Source: Nocardioides alkalitolerans (GTDB lineage Bacteria; Actinomycetota; Actinomycetes; Propionibacteriales; Nocardioidaceae). From it: a stretch of 64,000 bases of DNA. Position 1 is the stretch's first letter. Each line of letters opens with the position of its first letter. The translations under genes were made by a program, and so were the position numbers. The notes under the pieces are model-generated. The model ran no database searches, was not told where the DNA came from, and worked only from the letters and a program-made list of their open reading frames with translations. Below, piece after piece: positions 30,074 through 37,921 of the stretch. The stretch covers positions 992,001 through 1,056,000 of the forward strand of contig CP116227.1 in assembly GCA_038184435.1 (NCBI GenBank). The letters are read 5' to 3'.

Positions 30074-31408
30074 GTGACGGACGGCCCTCGGCAGGTCCAC
30101 CTGAACCTCTTCGTGCTCGGGACGGGACACCACGAGGCGGCGTGGAGGCACCCCTCGACGACGCCGGAGCGCGTCTTCGACCCGGCGTTCTACGTCGACC
30201 TGGCGCGGACCGCCGAGGCGGCGGCGTTCGACGCGGTGTTCCTCGCCGACATCCCCAAGCTCGACGACAACGTCGAGTTCAACACGGCCGGCCGGCTCGA
30301 TCCGCTCGTGACGCTGGCGCTCCTCGCCGGTGCCACTGAGCGGATCGGGCTGATCGGCACCGCCTCCACGACGTACTCCCACCCCTGGCAGCTCGCCCGC
30401 ACCCTGGCGAGCCTCGACCACCTGTCGCGAGGGCGCGCCGGTTGGAACATCGTCACGACGGACTCGCCGGCAGCGGCGCGGAACTTCGGCCTCGACGCCA
30501 ACCCCGACGCGGCGACCCGCTACGAGCGGGCGACGGAGCACGTCGACGCGGTGCTGCGCCTGTGGGACAGCTGGGAGGACGAGGCCGTGCACCTCGACCG
30601 TGCGGCGGGGCGCTACGTCGATCCCGCGCGCATCCACCACCCCGGCGTGCGCACGGAGCACGTGCGGGTGGCGGGGGCGCTCACGACGCCGCGTCCGCCG
30701 CAGGGGTACCCCGTGCTCGTGCAGGCGGGGTCCTCCAACCACGGCCGGGCGTTCGCGGCCCGGTTCGCCGAGGCGATCTTCACCGCCCAGCAGCGGATCG
30801 AGGACGCTCAGGCGTTCTACGCCGACATCAAACGTCAGGCGGCGGCGCGGGGGCGGAAGCCGGAGGGCGTGAAGATCCTGCCGGGGCTGTCGCCGGTCAT
30901 CGGCGGCACGGAGGACGAGGCCCGCCGCCTGCAGGCCGAGCTCGACGAGCTGACGGTGCCGGCCTTCGGGCTCGCCCAGCTCAAGGACTTCGCCTACGTC
31001 GACCTCGACCACCTCGACCTCGACGAGCGGGTGCCCGAGGAGGCGTTCGCGGGGGCCGGGGACGTCACGGACAACCAGAAGAGCCGGACCCAGGTCTACG
31101 CCGACATCGTGCGTCGTGAGCAGCCGACGCTGCGCCAGCTGCTCCACAAGCTCGCGGGGGCCCGGGGGCACAAGGTGCTGGCGGGCACGCCCGAGCAGGT
31201 CGCCGACCACATCGAGCGGTGGTTCCGGGAGGGTGCGGCGGACGGCTTCAACGTGATGCCGCCGACCCTGCCCGGTGGCCTCGACGCGTTCACCGGCGAG
31301 GTCGTGCCGCTGCTGCGCGCACGGGGGATCTTCCGGGAGGGCTACACCGGCACCACGCTGCGCGACCACCTCGGCCTGGAGCGACCGGAGAACCAGCACG
31401 TTCGCTGA
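30074..31408 (+). CDS. DszA/NtaA/SnaA-type FMN-dependent monooxygenase (luciferase-like)
   Basis: 444 residues from GTG at 30074 with an excellent Shine-Dalgarno (TGAGGAGG). Bacterial luciferase-like TIM barrel of the NtaA/SnaA/DszA class: HLNLFVLGTGHHEAAWRHP, FDAVFLADIPKL, LSRGRAGWNIVTTDSPAAARNFG and GSSNHGRAFAARFAEAIF. Family members use FMNH2 to oxidise sulfones (DszA), nitrilotriacetate or similar compounds. With the two DszC-like enzymes it recalls the 4S desulfurisation arrangement, but the DszB desulfinase is absent and a dehalogenase-fold hydrolase is present. Last gene of the operon; convergent with the DUF4262 gene 9 bp away. Confidence 0.92.
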   Translation: MTDGPRQVHLNLFVLGTGHHEAAWRHPSTTPERVFDPAFYVDLARTAEAAAFDAVFLADIPKLDDNVEFNTAGRLDPLVTLALLAGATERIGLIGTASTTYSHPWQLARTLASLDHLSRGRAGWNIVTTDSPAAARNFGLDANPDAATRYERATEHVDAVLRLWDSWEDEAVHLDRAAGRYVDPARIHHPGVRTEHVRVAGALTTPRPPQGYPVLVQAGSSNHGRAFAARFAEAIFTAQQRIEDAQAFYADIKRQAAARGRKPEGVKILPGLSPVIGGTEDEARRLQAELDELTVPAFGLAQLKDFAYVDLDHLDLDERVPEEAFAGAGDVTDNQKSRTQVYADIVRREQPTLRQLLHKLAGARGHKVLAGTPEQVADHIERWFREGAADGFNVMPPTLPGGLDAFTGEVVPLLRARGIFREGYTGTTLRDHLGLERPENQHVR

Positions 31409-31417
31409 ACCCCGTGC

Positions 31418-32320
31418 TCAGCGGCGGTGGCGCCGGCGCACCCACCGGCTGCCCGCGTCGGCACGCCGCGCCTCCGTGCCCGGCGCCAGGTCGCCCAGCG
31501 CGCGGATGCCAGGGGCGCCCCGCACGAGGTGCGCGAGGTGCACGAGCGCCATCTCGTCGAGCTGGTGGTCGGGGTCGCCGCAGTCGAAGATCCAATGGTC
31601 GGCGTGGCGCCCACCGGCCGCTCCGCGCCACACCCGCAGCACGGCGTCGCCGCGCTCGACGACGTGGGTGCAGCTGGCGACCTCGTGCTCCGGCGGGAGG
31701 TCGAAGGGCCACGGCGGCTCGACGGCCGCAGCGCCCGTGCGGGGCGACGGCACGCGCCACGCGGGCGGTTGCTCCTCGTCGAGGACCGCCGGCGCCCCGG
31801 GCTGCCAGGCGAACACCCCGCGCCGGTCGGGCCACACCACGGCGAGGGCGGCGGGCGCGCGACGGTGGAACCACCCCGACCAGCTCACCGTCTCGGCGAG
31901 CGCGTGTCCGGCCACCTGCTCGACGACCACGGGGACACCTGCGAGCACGTCCTCGAGCACGTCGCCGGGAGCGAGCCGGTGTCCCGCGACGACGCGGGAC
32001 GCGATGCGGTCGAGGGAACGCTTCATCAGCCCGTGCTCCAGCCCCGACATCAGCAGCTCGGGGTGGTCGGCGCTGTGGCCCAGCCCGATCGTGTAGGCGA
32101 ACGCCGGCCCGGGCTCGTCGTCCTCGCCGCAGTCGCCGTCCCCGCAGTCGCACGGCCCGCCGCCCCCGACGCTCATCACCGACCAGCCGTGCTCGCGCAC
32201 GCCGGTCAGGACGTGGCGGTCGAGCTCGTCGTAGTGCTCCGCCGGGCGACAGGCGTGGCAGTCGCACCGCCGGGCGCCGGCCGGTCGGGGTCCCCGGGGC
32301 GGGGTGTCCCGTGGTGCCAT
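31418..32320 (-). CDS. DUF4262 domain protein
   Basis: 300 residues from ATG at 32320 with Shine-Dalgarno GGAGGAG. The core (GWSVMSVGGG, FAYTIGLGHSADHPELLMSGLE) is DUF4262. Two Cys-rich spots are unusual: CDCHAC near residue 20 and CDCGDGDCGEDDE near residue 57, which may bind a metal. The C-terminal part contains HADHWIFDCGDPDH and a basic tail (WVRRRHRR). Function unknown; family members are often annotated only by domain. It is a single-gene unit. Confidence 0.85.
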   Translation of the reverse strand: MAPRDTPPRGPRPAGARRCDCHACRPAEHYDELDRHVLTGVREHGWSVMSVGGGGPCDCGDGDCGEDDEPGPAFAYTIGLGHSADHPELLMSGLEHGLMKRSLDRIASRVVAGHRLAPGDVLEDVLAGVPVVVEQVAGHALAETVSWSGWFHRRAPAALAVVWPDRRGVFAWQPGAPAVLDEEQPPAWRVPSPRTGAAAVEPPWPFDLPPEHEVASCTHVVERGDAVLRVWRGAAGGRHADHWIFDCGDPDHQLDEMALVHLAHLVRGAPGIRALGDLAPGTEARRADAGSRWVRRRHRR

Positions 32321-32409
32321 CGCTCCTCCTTCGGGCGGGCCGTGACGGGCCCGGATCGGGAGCAGCAAGCGTGCACCGGATCGGCCGACGCCGGCGGGCG
32401 TCATCCACA

Positions 32410-32424
32410 GGGGCCGGTGGCCCC
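32410..32424 (-). terminator. Hairpin after the PhnB-like gene
   Basis: GGGGCC-GGT-GGCCCC: 6-bp stem with 3-nt loop, 5 bp beyond the stop of the VOC gene. GGGCC/GGCCC pairing also exists near 32337. Confidence 0.4.
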
Positions 32425-32429
32425 GCGCC

Positions 32430-32855
32430 TCACGCCGCGGGAGCCGCGGCGATGTCGAGGACCCAGGTCACGCCGTACGGGTCGGTGACCATGCCGTAGA
32501 GCGGCGACCAGCCCGACGGCGCGAGGGGCACGATCACCGTCGCGCCCTCGCCGGCCAGGCCCTCCCAGTAGCGCGTGAGCTCGTCGGCGTCGTCGCCGCG
32601 CACGGAGACGAAGTACGACGCGGTGCCGGCGTCGTACGGGCGGTCCGACGGCACGTCGAAGGCCATGACGCGGAAGCCGGCCGGGGAGACGACCTGGCCC
32701 CACATGACGTGGTCGGCCTCGGCGGGGTCGCCGACGGCGTGGGCATCGGCGTACGTCGCGATGGCGAGCTCCCCGCCGAAGACGGAGCGGTAGTGCTCGA
32801 GGGCGGCGCGGGCGGTGCCGCGGAGGTTGACGTGGGTGACGGTGGTGACGGACAT
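32430..32855 (-). CDS. VOC family protein (PhnB/glyoxalase-like)
   Basis: 141 residues from ATG at 32855 with Shine-Dalgarno GAGGAGA. It belongs to the 3-demethylubiquinone-9 3-methyltransferase-like/PhnB branch of vicinal-oxygen-chelate proteins: HVNLRGTARAALEHYRSVFGGELAIATYAD, DHVMWGQVVSPAGFRVMAFD, and the C-terminal YGMVTDPYGVTWVLDI. Divergent from the WYL regulator gene, which is probably its controller. Substrate unknown; possible roles are resistance or isomerisation. Confidence 0.9.
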   Translation of the reverse strand: MSVTTVTHVNLRGTARAALEHYRSVFGGELAIATYADAHAVGDPAEADHVMWGQVVSPAGFRVMAFDVPSDRPYDAGTASYFVSVRGDDADELTRYWEGLAGEGATVIVPLAPSGWSPLYGMVTDPYGVTWVLDIAAAPAA

Positions 32856-32885
32856 GGGTCTCTCCTCGGTGGTGGTGCTGGGGAC

Positions 32886-32926
32886 GAGGACAACACTCCA
32901 CCGCCACGAGGACAGGTTGTGTCCTC
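32886..32926. promoter_or_regulatory. Candidate WYL-regulator operator
   Basis: GAGGACA-GGTTG-TGTCCTC (32908-32926) is a perfect 7-bp inverted repeat. The half site GAGGACA occurs again at 32886, exactly 22 bp away. Located between the divergent PhnB-like and WYL genes. Confidence 0.5.
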
Positions 32927-32947
32927 TTCTCCTGCGATCATCGGGAC

Positions 32948-33922
32948 ATGCCCACGACGTCGTCCCGGATGCTGACGCTGCTCTCCCTCCTGCAGTCCCG
33001 GCGCGACTGGCCGGGCGGGGTGCTGGCGGAGCGTCTCGACGTGAGCACCCGGACCGTACGGCGCGACGTCGACCGCCTGCGGGAGCTCGGCTACCGGATC
33101 GCCACGGTGAAGGGGCCGGACGGCGGCTACCGGCTCGACGCGGGCGCCGACCTGCCGCCGCTGCTGTTCGACGACGACCAGGCCGTCGCGCTCACGGTGG
33201 CCCTGCAGGTGGCGACGACGGCGGGGGCCGGGATCGGGGACCACGCGCTGCGGGCGCTCGGCACCCTGCGCCAGGTGATGCCGACGCGGCTGCGGCACCG
33301 GATCGACGCGCTGACCGTCGAGGCGGTGCGGCCGCCGGGGTCATCCGACGACGCGGACCCGGCGGTGCTCGTCGCCGTCGGGACCGCCGTGCGGGCGCGG
33401 GAGGTGCTGCGTTTCGACTACGGCGTCGACGCCGAGCGCCGTCGGGCCGAGCCGCACCACGTGGTGACGTGGCGGGGGCGCTGGTACCTCGTCGCCTTCG
33501 ACCTCGACCGGGACGACTGGCGCACCTTCCGCGTCGACCGGATCGCGCCGCGCACCCCGAACGGCCCGCGCTTCACGCCTCGGGAGCTGCCGGGCGGCGA
33601 CGTCGCGACGTACCTGACCGGGGTGTTCCGGGGCAACGCCGACGGGGTCGGCTGGCCGTGCACGGGCGAAGTGGTGGTGGGGCTGCCGCTGGCCGAGGTG
33701 CTGCCGTACGTCGGGGACGGCGTCGCCGTCGCGCTCGACGACGGGCGCACGCGCCTGACGGTCGGGTCCTGGTCGTGGGCGGGGGGCGTCGCCTCGGTGC
33801 TGCGGTACGACGCGGAGATTGAGGTCGTCGGACCCGACGCGTTGCGCGAGGCGTTCGCGCGGGTGGGGGAGCGCTGTGGGCGGGCGGGACGCGGTACTTC
33901 GGGAGGTGCAGCCGGCACCTGA
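32948..33922 (+). CDS. WYL domain transcriptional regulator
   Basis: 324 residues from ATG at 32948. An N-terminal DeoR-like helix-turn-helix (RMLTLLSLLQSRRDWPGGVLAERLDVSTRTVRRDVDRLRELGY in outline) is followed by the WYL domain with the name-giving GRWYLVAFDL and the basic FRVDRI segment, then a WCX-type C-terminus. WYL proteins often bind nucleic acids or nucleotides as ligands and are frequent in actinobacteria. Divergent from the PhnB-like gene; the inverted repeat in the gap is its probable target. Confidence 0.92.
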   Translation: MPTTSSRMLTLLSLLQSRRDWPGGVLAERLDVSTRTVRRDVDRLRELGYRIATVKGPDGGYRLDAGADLPPLLFDDDQAVALTVALQVATTAGAGIGDHALRALGTLRQVMPTRLRHRIDALTVEAVRPPGSSDDADPAVLVAVGTAVRAREVLRFDYGVDAERRRAEPHHVVTWRGRWYLVAFDLDRDDWRTFRVDRIAPRTPNGPRFTPRELPGGDVATYLTGVFRGNADGVGWPCTGEVVVGLPLAEVLPYVGDGVAVALDDGRTRLTVGSWSWAGGVASVLRYDAEIEVVGPDALREAFARVGERCGRAGRGTSGGAAGT

Positions 33923-33962
33923 GGTGGAGCGCCGCCCCGTCGGCCGACCGTAGCGTCCTCCC

Positions 33963-34460
33963 GTGATCACGACCTTCCTCATCGAGCACCCCTGGCTCTC
34001 GCCGACGGCGCTCGCCCTCCTCGTCGTCGTCGGCCCGCTCGTGGGACGGCTGGTGGCGCACCGGCCGGGTGCCGCCTGGGTGCTGACCGGGCTCGCGACG
34101 GTTCCGGTCGTGGTCCTCACGATGCTCCCGACCACCGCGCGGGCCTTCGAGCGGTGCGAGGTCGCGTGGACCATGCCGACCCCGGGACGCGTCGAGCTCG
34201 CGGCCAACGTCGTGCTGTTCGTGGCGCCCGTGCTCCTCGCCGCGGTGGCGACGCGGCGTCCGCTCCTGGTGGCGGTGGCCGGGAGCGGCCTCAGTGCTCT
34301 GGTGGAAACGGTCCAAGCGCTGCTTCCGGCCCTCGGGCGGTCCTGCTCGACCAACGACTGGCTGTCCAACTCGATCGGCGTCGTCATCGGGGCGGTGCTG
34401 GGAGTGGTCGCGCTGCGGCTGGCGAGCCCGGTCGGGCGCGCTGCGGCGGATCGTTCCTAG
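33963..34460 (+). CDS. VanZ family membrane protein
   Basis: 165 residues from GTG at 33963, 6 nt after TAGCGT (33951-33956), so probably leaderless. Four to five helices; the VanZ motif is SALVETVQALLPALGRSCSTNDWLSNSIGVVIG in outline, with the conserved Glu-x-x-Gln, Arg, Asp and Asn positions. Distant VanZ members affect teicoplanin susceptibility; most are of unknown function in the cell envelope. Its TAG stop is shared as CTAG with the convergent gene at 34457. Confidence 0.9.
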   Translation: MITTFLIEHPWLSPTALALLVVVGPLVGRLVAHRPGAAWVLTGLATVPVVVLTMLPTTARAFERCEVAWTMPTPGRVELAANVVLFVAPVLLAAVATRRPLLVAVAGSGLSALVETVQALLPALGRSCSTNDWLSNSIGVVIGAVLGVVALRLASPVGRAAADRS

Positions 34461-34996
34461 AGGACGATGAGCAGCACGATCACCGCGACGAGGGCGCTGA
34501 CGACGCCGATGACGGCCATGACGAGGCCGAACCTGGCGGTGTTGTTCATCGTCTTGGTGAGGCCGAGGTGCTGCGCCGGGCCGTCGATGAGGCGCTTGCC
34601 CTCGTTGGAGTCGAACGAGTAGTCGACGACGGCGCCGACGTTGCCGTCGTCGTCCATCCCGTACTCCTTGCGGAACGACTTCTGCACGAAGGTCCCCTTG
34701 GCGAAGGAACCGCCGCCGCGCAGCACGGGGCGGGGCACGCCGCCCGCGTCGACGCCGGCCTCCCACTCCACCCGCATGCTCTTGTCGGTGATGTCGTAGG
34801 TGCCGGCGGCCGCGTCCACGGTGACGACGTGCTGGAAGGAGGCCGCCAGCGACTTGCGCTTCATCAGCGTCCACCACCGCTGGTCGACGATGTCGATCTG
34901 CACGGTGAACCCGGTGGGCGTCTCGTCGGCGACCATGTACGGCGTGTTCGCCGTGGCGCGACGTACCTCGGCTGCGAGCTCGGCGGCGGTGACCAT
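34457..34996 (-). CDS. Hypothetical protein with C-terminal membrane anchor
   Basis: 179 residues from ATG at 34996. Residues 25-150 form a soluble domain of strands (GFTVQIDIVDQRWWTLM, QHVVTVDAAAGTYDITD, RVEWEAGVDAGGVPRPVLRGG in outline); residues 155-178 are one C-terminal transmembrane helix (VMAVIGVVSALVAVIVLLIVL). No signal peptide, so the domain faces the cytoplasm. I do not recognise the family. It is convergent with VanZ, their stop codons overlapping in CTAG. Divergent from the pentapeptide-DinB gene. Confidence 0.75.
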   Translation of the reverse strand: MVTAAELAAEVRRATANTPYMVADETPTGFTVQIDIVDQRWWTLMKRKSLAASFQHVVTVDAAAGTYDITDKSMRVEWEAGVDAGGVPRPVLRGGGSFAKGTFVQKSFRKEYGMDDDGNVGAVVDYSFDSNEGKRLIDGPAQHLGLTKTMNNTARFGLVMAVIGVVSALVAVIVLLIVL

Positions 34997-35026
34997 GGGG
35001 CGACAGTACGTCGGGGGTGGGGGCTC

Positions 35027-35055
35027 TTGACGGCCGTCGAGGCGGCTCGGATGCT
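35027..35055 (+). promoter_or_regulatory. Sigma-70-type promoter of the pentapeptide-DinB gene
   Basis: TTGACG (35027-35032), 17-bp spacer, GATGCT (35050-35055), 34 bp upstream of the ATG at 35090. Confidence 0.55.
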
Positions 35056-35089
35056 GGCCGTCGGCACAGTCTCGAGGTGGTGGGGTGCG

Positions 35090-35842
35090 ATGGCGACCTA
35101 TTCCGGCACGAAGGAGTTCGAGGGCGCGCGATTCGTGCGGTCGAGTCTCAAGGGGGCGACGTTCCGGTTCTCCGACGTCAGCGGCATGACGATGCGCGGC
35201 GTCGAGCTCGACGGGCTCGACATCGACAGCCACGACCTCATGTTCGGGACGCTGCTGGTGAACGGGGTGAACGTCGTACCGCTCGTCGAGGCCGAGCTGA
35301 ACCGCCAGTTCCCGGGGCGGGAGCTGCAGAACGCCAAGGACCCCGACGGCCTGCGCGCCGGGTGGGAGGCGGTCCAGGCGGCGTGGGCCGACACGATGGC
35401 GTCGACGCCTCCTGGGCTGATGGATGCGCACGTCGAGGACGAGTGGTCGCTTGTCGAGACCCTGCGGCACCTCGTGCTGGCGACCGACGCGTGGCTGCGC
35501 GGCGGGGTGCTCGGCGTCGAGCAGCCGTTCCACGAGATCGGTCTGATCTTCTTCGGGGCCGGCGAGATGGGCTTCGACATGTCGATCTTCCGGACGGATA
35601 CGCCTTCTCTGGACGAGGTCCTCGCCGTACGGGCCGAACGGCAGGCGATGGTGACCGAGTTCCTGGCGTCGGCGACGCCGGAGCTGCTGGCCGAGGAGCG
35701 CCGGAACCCGTGGGGTGGCGACGACTGGAAGCCGACGGTGGGGGACTGCGTGCGCGTGATCCTGGAGGAGGAGTGGGCGCACCTGCGCTACGTACGGCGC
35801 GACCTGGCGCTGCTCGGTGGGGAGGGCGCAGCGGGTTCGTGA
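35090..35842 (+). CDS. DinB family protein with N-terminal pentapeptide repeats
   Basis: 250 residues from ATG at 35090. Residues 9-55 are pentapeptide repeats (FEGAR FVRSS LKGAT FRFSD), which fold as a right-handed beta-helix. From about residue 60 a DinB_2 helical domain follows, with its His in TLRHLVLATDAWLRGGVLG and acidic/His pair in EEEWAHLRYVRRDL. The fusion is unusual; DinB-fold proteins are metal-dependent and often thiol-using. A sigma-70-like promoter precedes it. Function unknown. Confidence 0.85.
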   Translation: MATYSGTKEFEGARFVRSSLKGATFRFSDVSGMTMRGVELDGLDIDSHDLMFGTLLVNGVNVVPLVEAELNRQFPGRELQNAKDPDGLRAGWEAVQAAWADTMASTPPGLMDAHVEDEWSLVETLRHLVLATDAWLRGGVLGVEQPFHEIGLIFFGAGEMGFDMSIFRTDTPSLDEVLAVRAERQAMVTEFLASATPELLAEERRNPWGGDDWKPTVGDCVRVILEEEWAHLRYVRRDLALLGGEGAAGS

Positions 35843-35876
35843 CGGGTCGCGGCTGGTCGCGGGGGGCCGTGAGGAG

Positions 35877-35920
35877 CGCGGTGAGTTGCTGAGCAGACGG
35901 GTGCTCAGCGATCCACCGCG
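35877..35920. repeat. 19-bp imperfect inverted repeat upstream of GIY-YIG gene
   Basis: CGCGGTGAGTTGCTGAGCA (35877-35895) pairs with TGCTCAGCGATCCACCGCG (35902-35920) in 16 of 19 positions around GACGGG; two of the three mismatches are G-U pairs in RNA. It may terminate the upstream gene or fold in the leader of the next. Confidence 0.6.
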
Positions 35921-35944
35921 CTGTGTCGACGAGGATGGGCTGCT

Positions 35945-36781
35945 GTGAACCGAGACGCGGTGATCCCGCTGGCTGCCCTGCTGCCCCGCTCCATCGACCT
36001 GGTGGAGTGCAAGCTGCACTGCGCCGTCTTCAACGGCGAGAAGTACCCGATCGAGGTGCTGGCCACCTCGTGGGAGGAGTGGCAGGGCTGGAACTCGTGG
36101 CGCAACGTCAACGACGACTTCAACCGGCGCTACGTGTTCTCGCTGGCGCAGGACCGCCACGACCCGACGCTCTGGCTCTTCGGTGGCGTGTGGGAGGTGG
36201 TCGCGCGACGTCCCGAGCCGCGGGCGGCGTCGTACGACGTCGTGTTCCGTGCCGACCTGATGGGCGCGTTCGTGCGCCGGCTCTACGTGCGGCTCGCCCT
36301 CGCCGGGCGCAACCGTCGCCGCAACATGGAGACTCTGCTCGGCGATATGACGGTCGCGTCCATCGCCGAGGAGGTGTTCGCGGGCGACCCGTTCCCGGGC
36401 CACGACCGGATCGACCACTCCCTGGCCGAGATCCAGGTCGTGGTGGGCCAGCGTCGTGCCGACTGGCGGATTGCGCTCGAGAGCATGAAAGGCGTCTACG
36501 TCATCCACGACCAGGTCACCGGGGCGCGCTACGTCGGATCAGCGTACGGCGACACGGGGGTCTGGCAGCGCTGGTCGTACTACGCCCAGACGCTGCACGG
36601 CGACAACGTCGGGCTGCAGGCGCACGTGGCGGAGCACGGTGAGGCCTATTACCGGGAGAACATGCGGTTCGCGCTGCTGGAGTACTGGTCGATGCGGACG
36701 TCGGACGAGCACGTGTTGGAGCGCGAGTCGTATTGGAAGAACGTGCTGCTCGCGAGGTCGCTGGGGCACAACCGGAACTGA
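35945..36781 (+). CDS. GIY-YIG nuclease domain protein
   Basis: 278 residues from GTG at 35945. Residues 1-175 form an N-terminal domain I do not recognise (aromatic-rich TSWEEWQGWNSWRNVNDDFNRRY in outline), which may target DNA or protein. Residues 183-270 are a GIY-YIG domain: GVYVIHDQVTGARYVGSA, then the Arg/Tyr helix QRWSYYAQTL, the Glu in FALLEYW and Glu-Ser before the C-terminal WKNVLLARSLGHNRN in outline, which ends like many free-standing members. A complete active site is present. It could be a restriction-like or homing-like nuclease. Near-identical 15-mers (35911 and 36823) lie on both sides. Confidence 0.85.
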   Translation: MNRDAVIPLAALLPRSIDLVECKLHCAVFNGEKYPIEVLATSWEEWQGWNSWRNVNDDFNRRYVFSLAQDRHDPTLWLFGGVWEVVARRPEPRAASYDVVFRADLMGAFVRRLYVRLALAGRNRRRNMETLLGDMTVASIAEEVFAGDPFPGHDRIDHSLAEIQVVVGQRRADWRIALESMKGVYVIHDQVTGARYVGSAYGDTGVWQRWSYYAQTLHGDNVGLQAHVAEHGEAYYRENMRFALLEYWSMRTSDEHVLERESYWKNVLLARSLGHNRN

Positions 36782-36989
36782 GGTGAACTCAGGAGGGGCA
36801 GGCCCGCCACAGTGACTCGGACATCCACTGCGCTGTGGGACGTTGACGCTGCAGATGAGACCGTGGGCCTCCACCGCAGGGGCTCCGTTGCCCGACGAGT
36901 TGCACGCGGCAGCAATGCAGTCGGACCGGAGCCACGCTTGAGTCCTCTAGTTGCGACCCTTCGTGCGTCGGAGATGAGATTCTGGGTCC

Positions 36990-37910
36990 GTGTCAGATCC
37001 CGGGGGTGAGCCGGATGGCTTGCAAGTCGCACCGCCCTTCACGCTTGTTAGCGGAATCAACTTCACGACGTGGCCCTACCTGAAGTGGGCCCGTGGCAGC
37101 TCCCATGTAGCGATTCTTCGTGCACGATTCGAGGAGTGGCACGCGAGCGCCCCGGTCTCAGTCGACGCGGTCATGCGTGACGACGGGGTTGGTTTCGATC
37201 TGGTTGCAAGGGTTCCGGGGGGATTTCCGAGGCACGAATGGTCGCTCGATCTAGGGGACGCAATTCACAACCTGCGAAGTGCCTTCGACGCAGTGGCGTG
37301 GGGCATGGCGCACTTCAGAGGCGACCGGCCCGCCAAACCGCGAGCAGTTTCATTCCCGATCTGCGAGGTCGAGAGTCAGTGGCGGTTGGCGCTCAAGTCA
37401 TGGGTTGGGGACCTGCCGTCCGCGTTCCAAAAACGGATCCTAGCGCTGCAGCCCTTCACGTATGCGCCGGCCGGTGGGGCCTCGATTCTCTCGCTCCTGC
37501 ACGACCTTGACGTCCAGGACAAGCATCGGGAGATGCTTTCGGTCTCAGTGAACCTCTCGGGCCTCGACTTCAACGGGGCGTACGAGTATCGGGACGCCTC
37601 GCCAGCAGAATCGCCGCGGCTTGATTTGGATCCCGACGTTGAGTTCGGGAACGGTGCGGTGTTGGGCACCTTCCACGCTGGCGCCCCTATCAAGCAAATC
37701 GGTGAGACGTTCCTGCGGCCAGCCGTAGCTGTGCAGTTGCCATACCGGGACCTGACCCTCGATGTGATGCCATTTCTCGAGAATCTGCTCACGGAGACAC
37801 GTCGTTATCTCGATATTCTGCATCTGGGTTTGGACAAGCGCTCCGACGGAGTTCCGGCTCCGCCGGCCAAGGAAGCCGAACAAGGGGGTCTTGCCTCAGG
37901 CGAAGAATAG
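36990..37910 (+). CDS. Hypothetical protein in lower-GC island
   Basis: 306 residues from GTG at 36990. I do not assign a function. A central motif GDAIHNLRSAFDAVAWGMA resembles an uncharacterised family found in actinobacterial genomes and mobile islands, with the pattern HNLRSxxD; no enzyme motif is clear. A C-terminal helix pair precedes an Ala/Pro tail. Codon use differs visibly from neighbours: more A/T in third positions and more varied codons, suggesting recent acquisition. The 208-bp gap upstream is similarly less GC-rich and holds no other feature than a 15-mer resembling 35911-35925. Convergent with the Lrp-type gene. Confidence 0.72.
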   Translation: MSDPGGEPDGLQVAPPFTLVSGINFTTWPYLKWARGSSHVAILRARFEEWHASAPVSVDAVMRDDGVGFDLVARVPGGFPRHEWSLDLGDAIHNLRSAFDAVAWGMAHFRGDRPAKPRAVSFPICEVESQWRLALKSWVGDLPSAFQKRILALQPFTYAPAGGASILSLLHDLDVQDKHREMLSVSVNLSGLDFNGAYEYRDASPAESPRLDLDPDVEFGNGAVLGTFHAGAPIKQIGETFLRPAVAVQLPYRDLTLDVMPFLENLLTETRRYLDILHLGLDKRSDGVPAPPAKEAEQGGLASGEE

Positions 37911-37921
37911 GGACACCGCAG

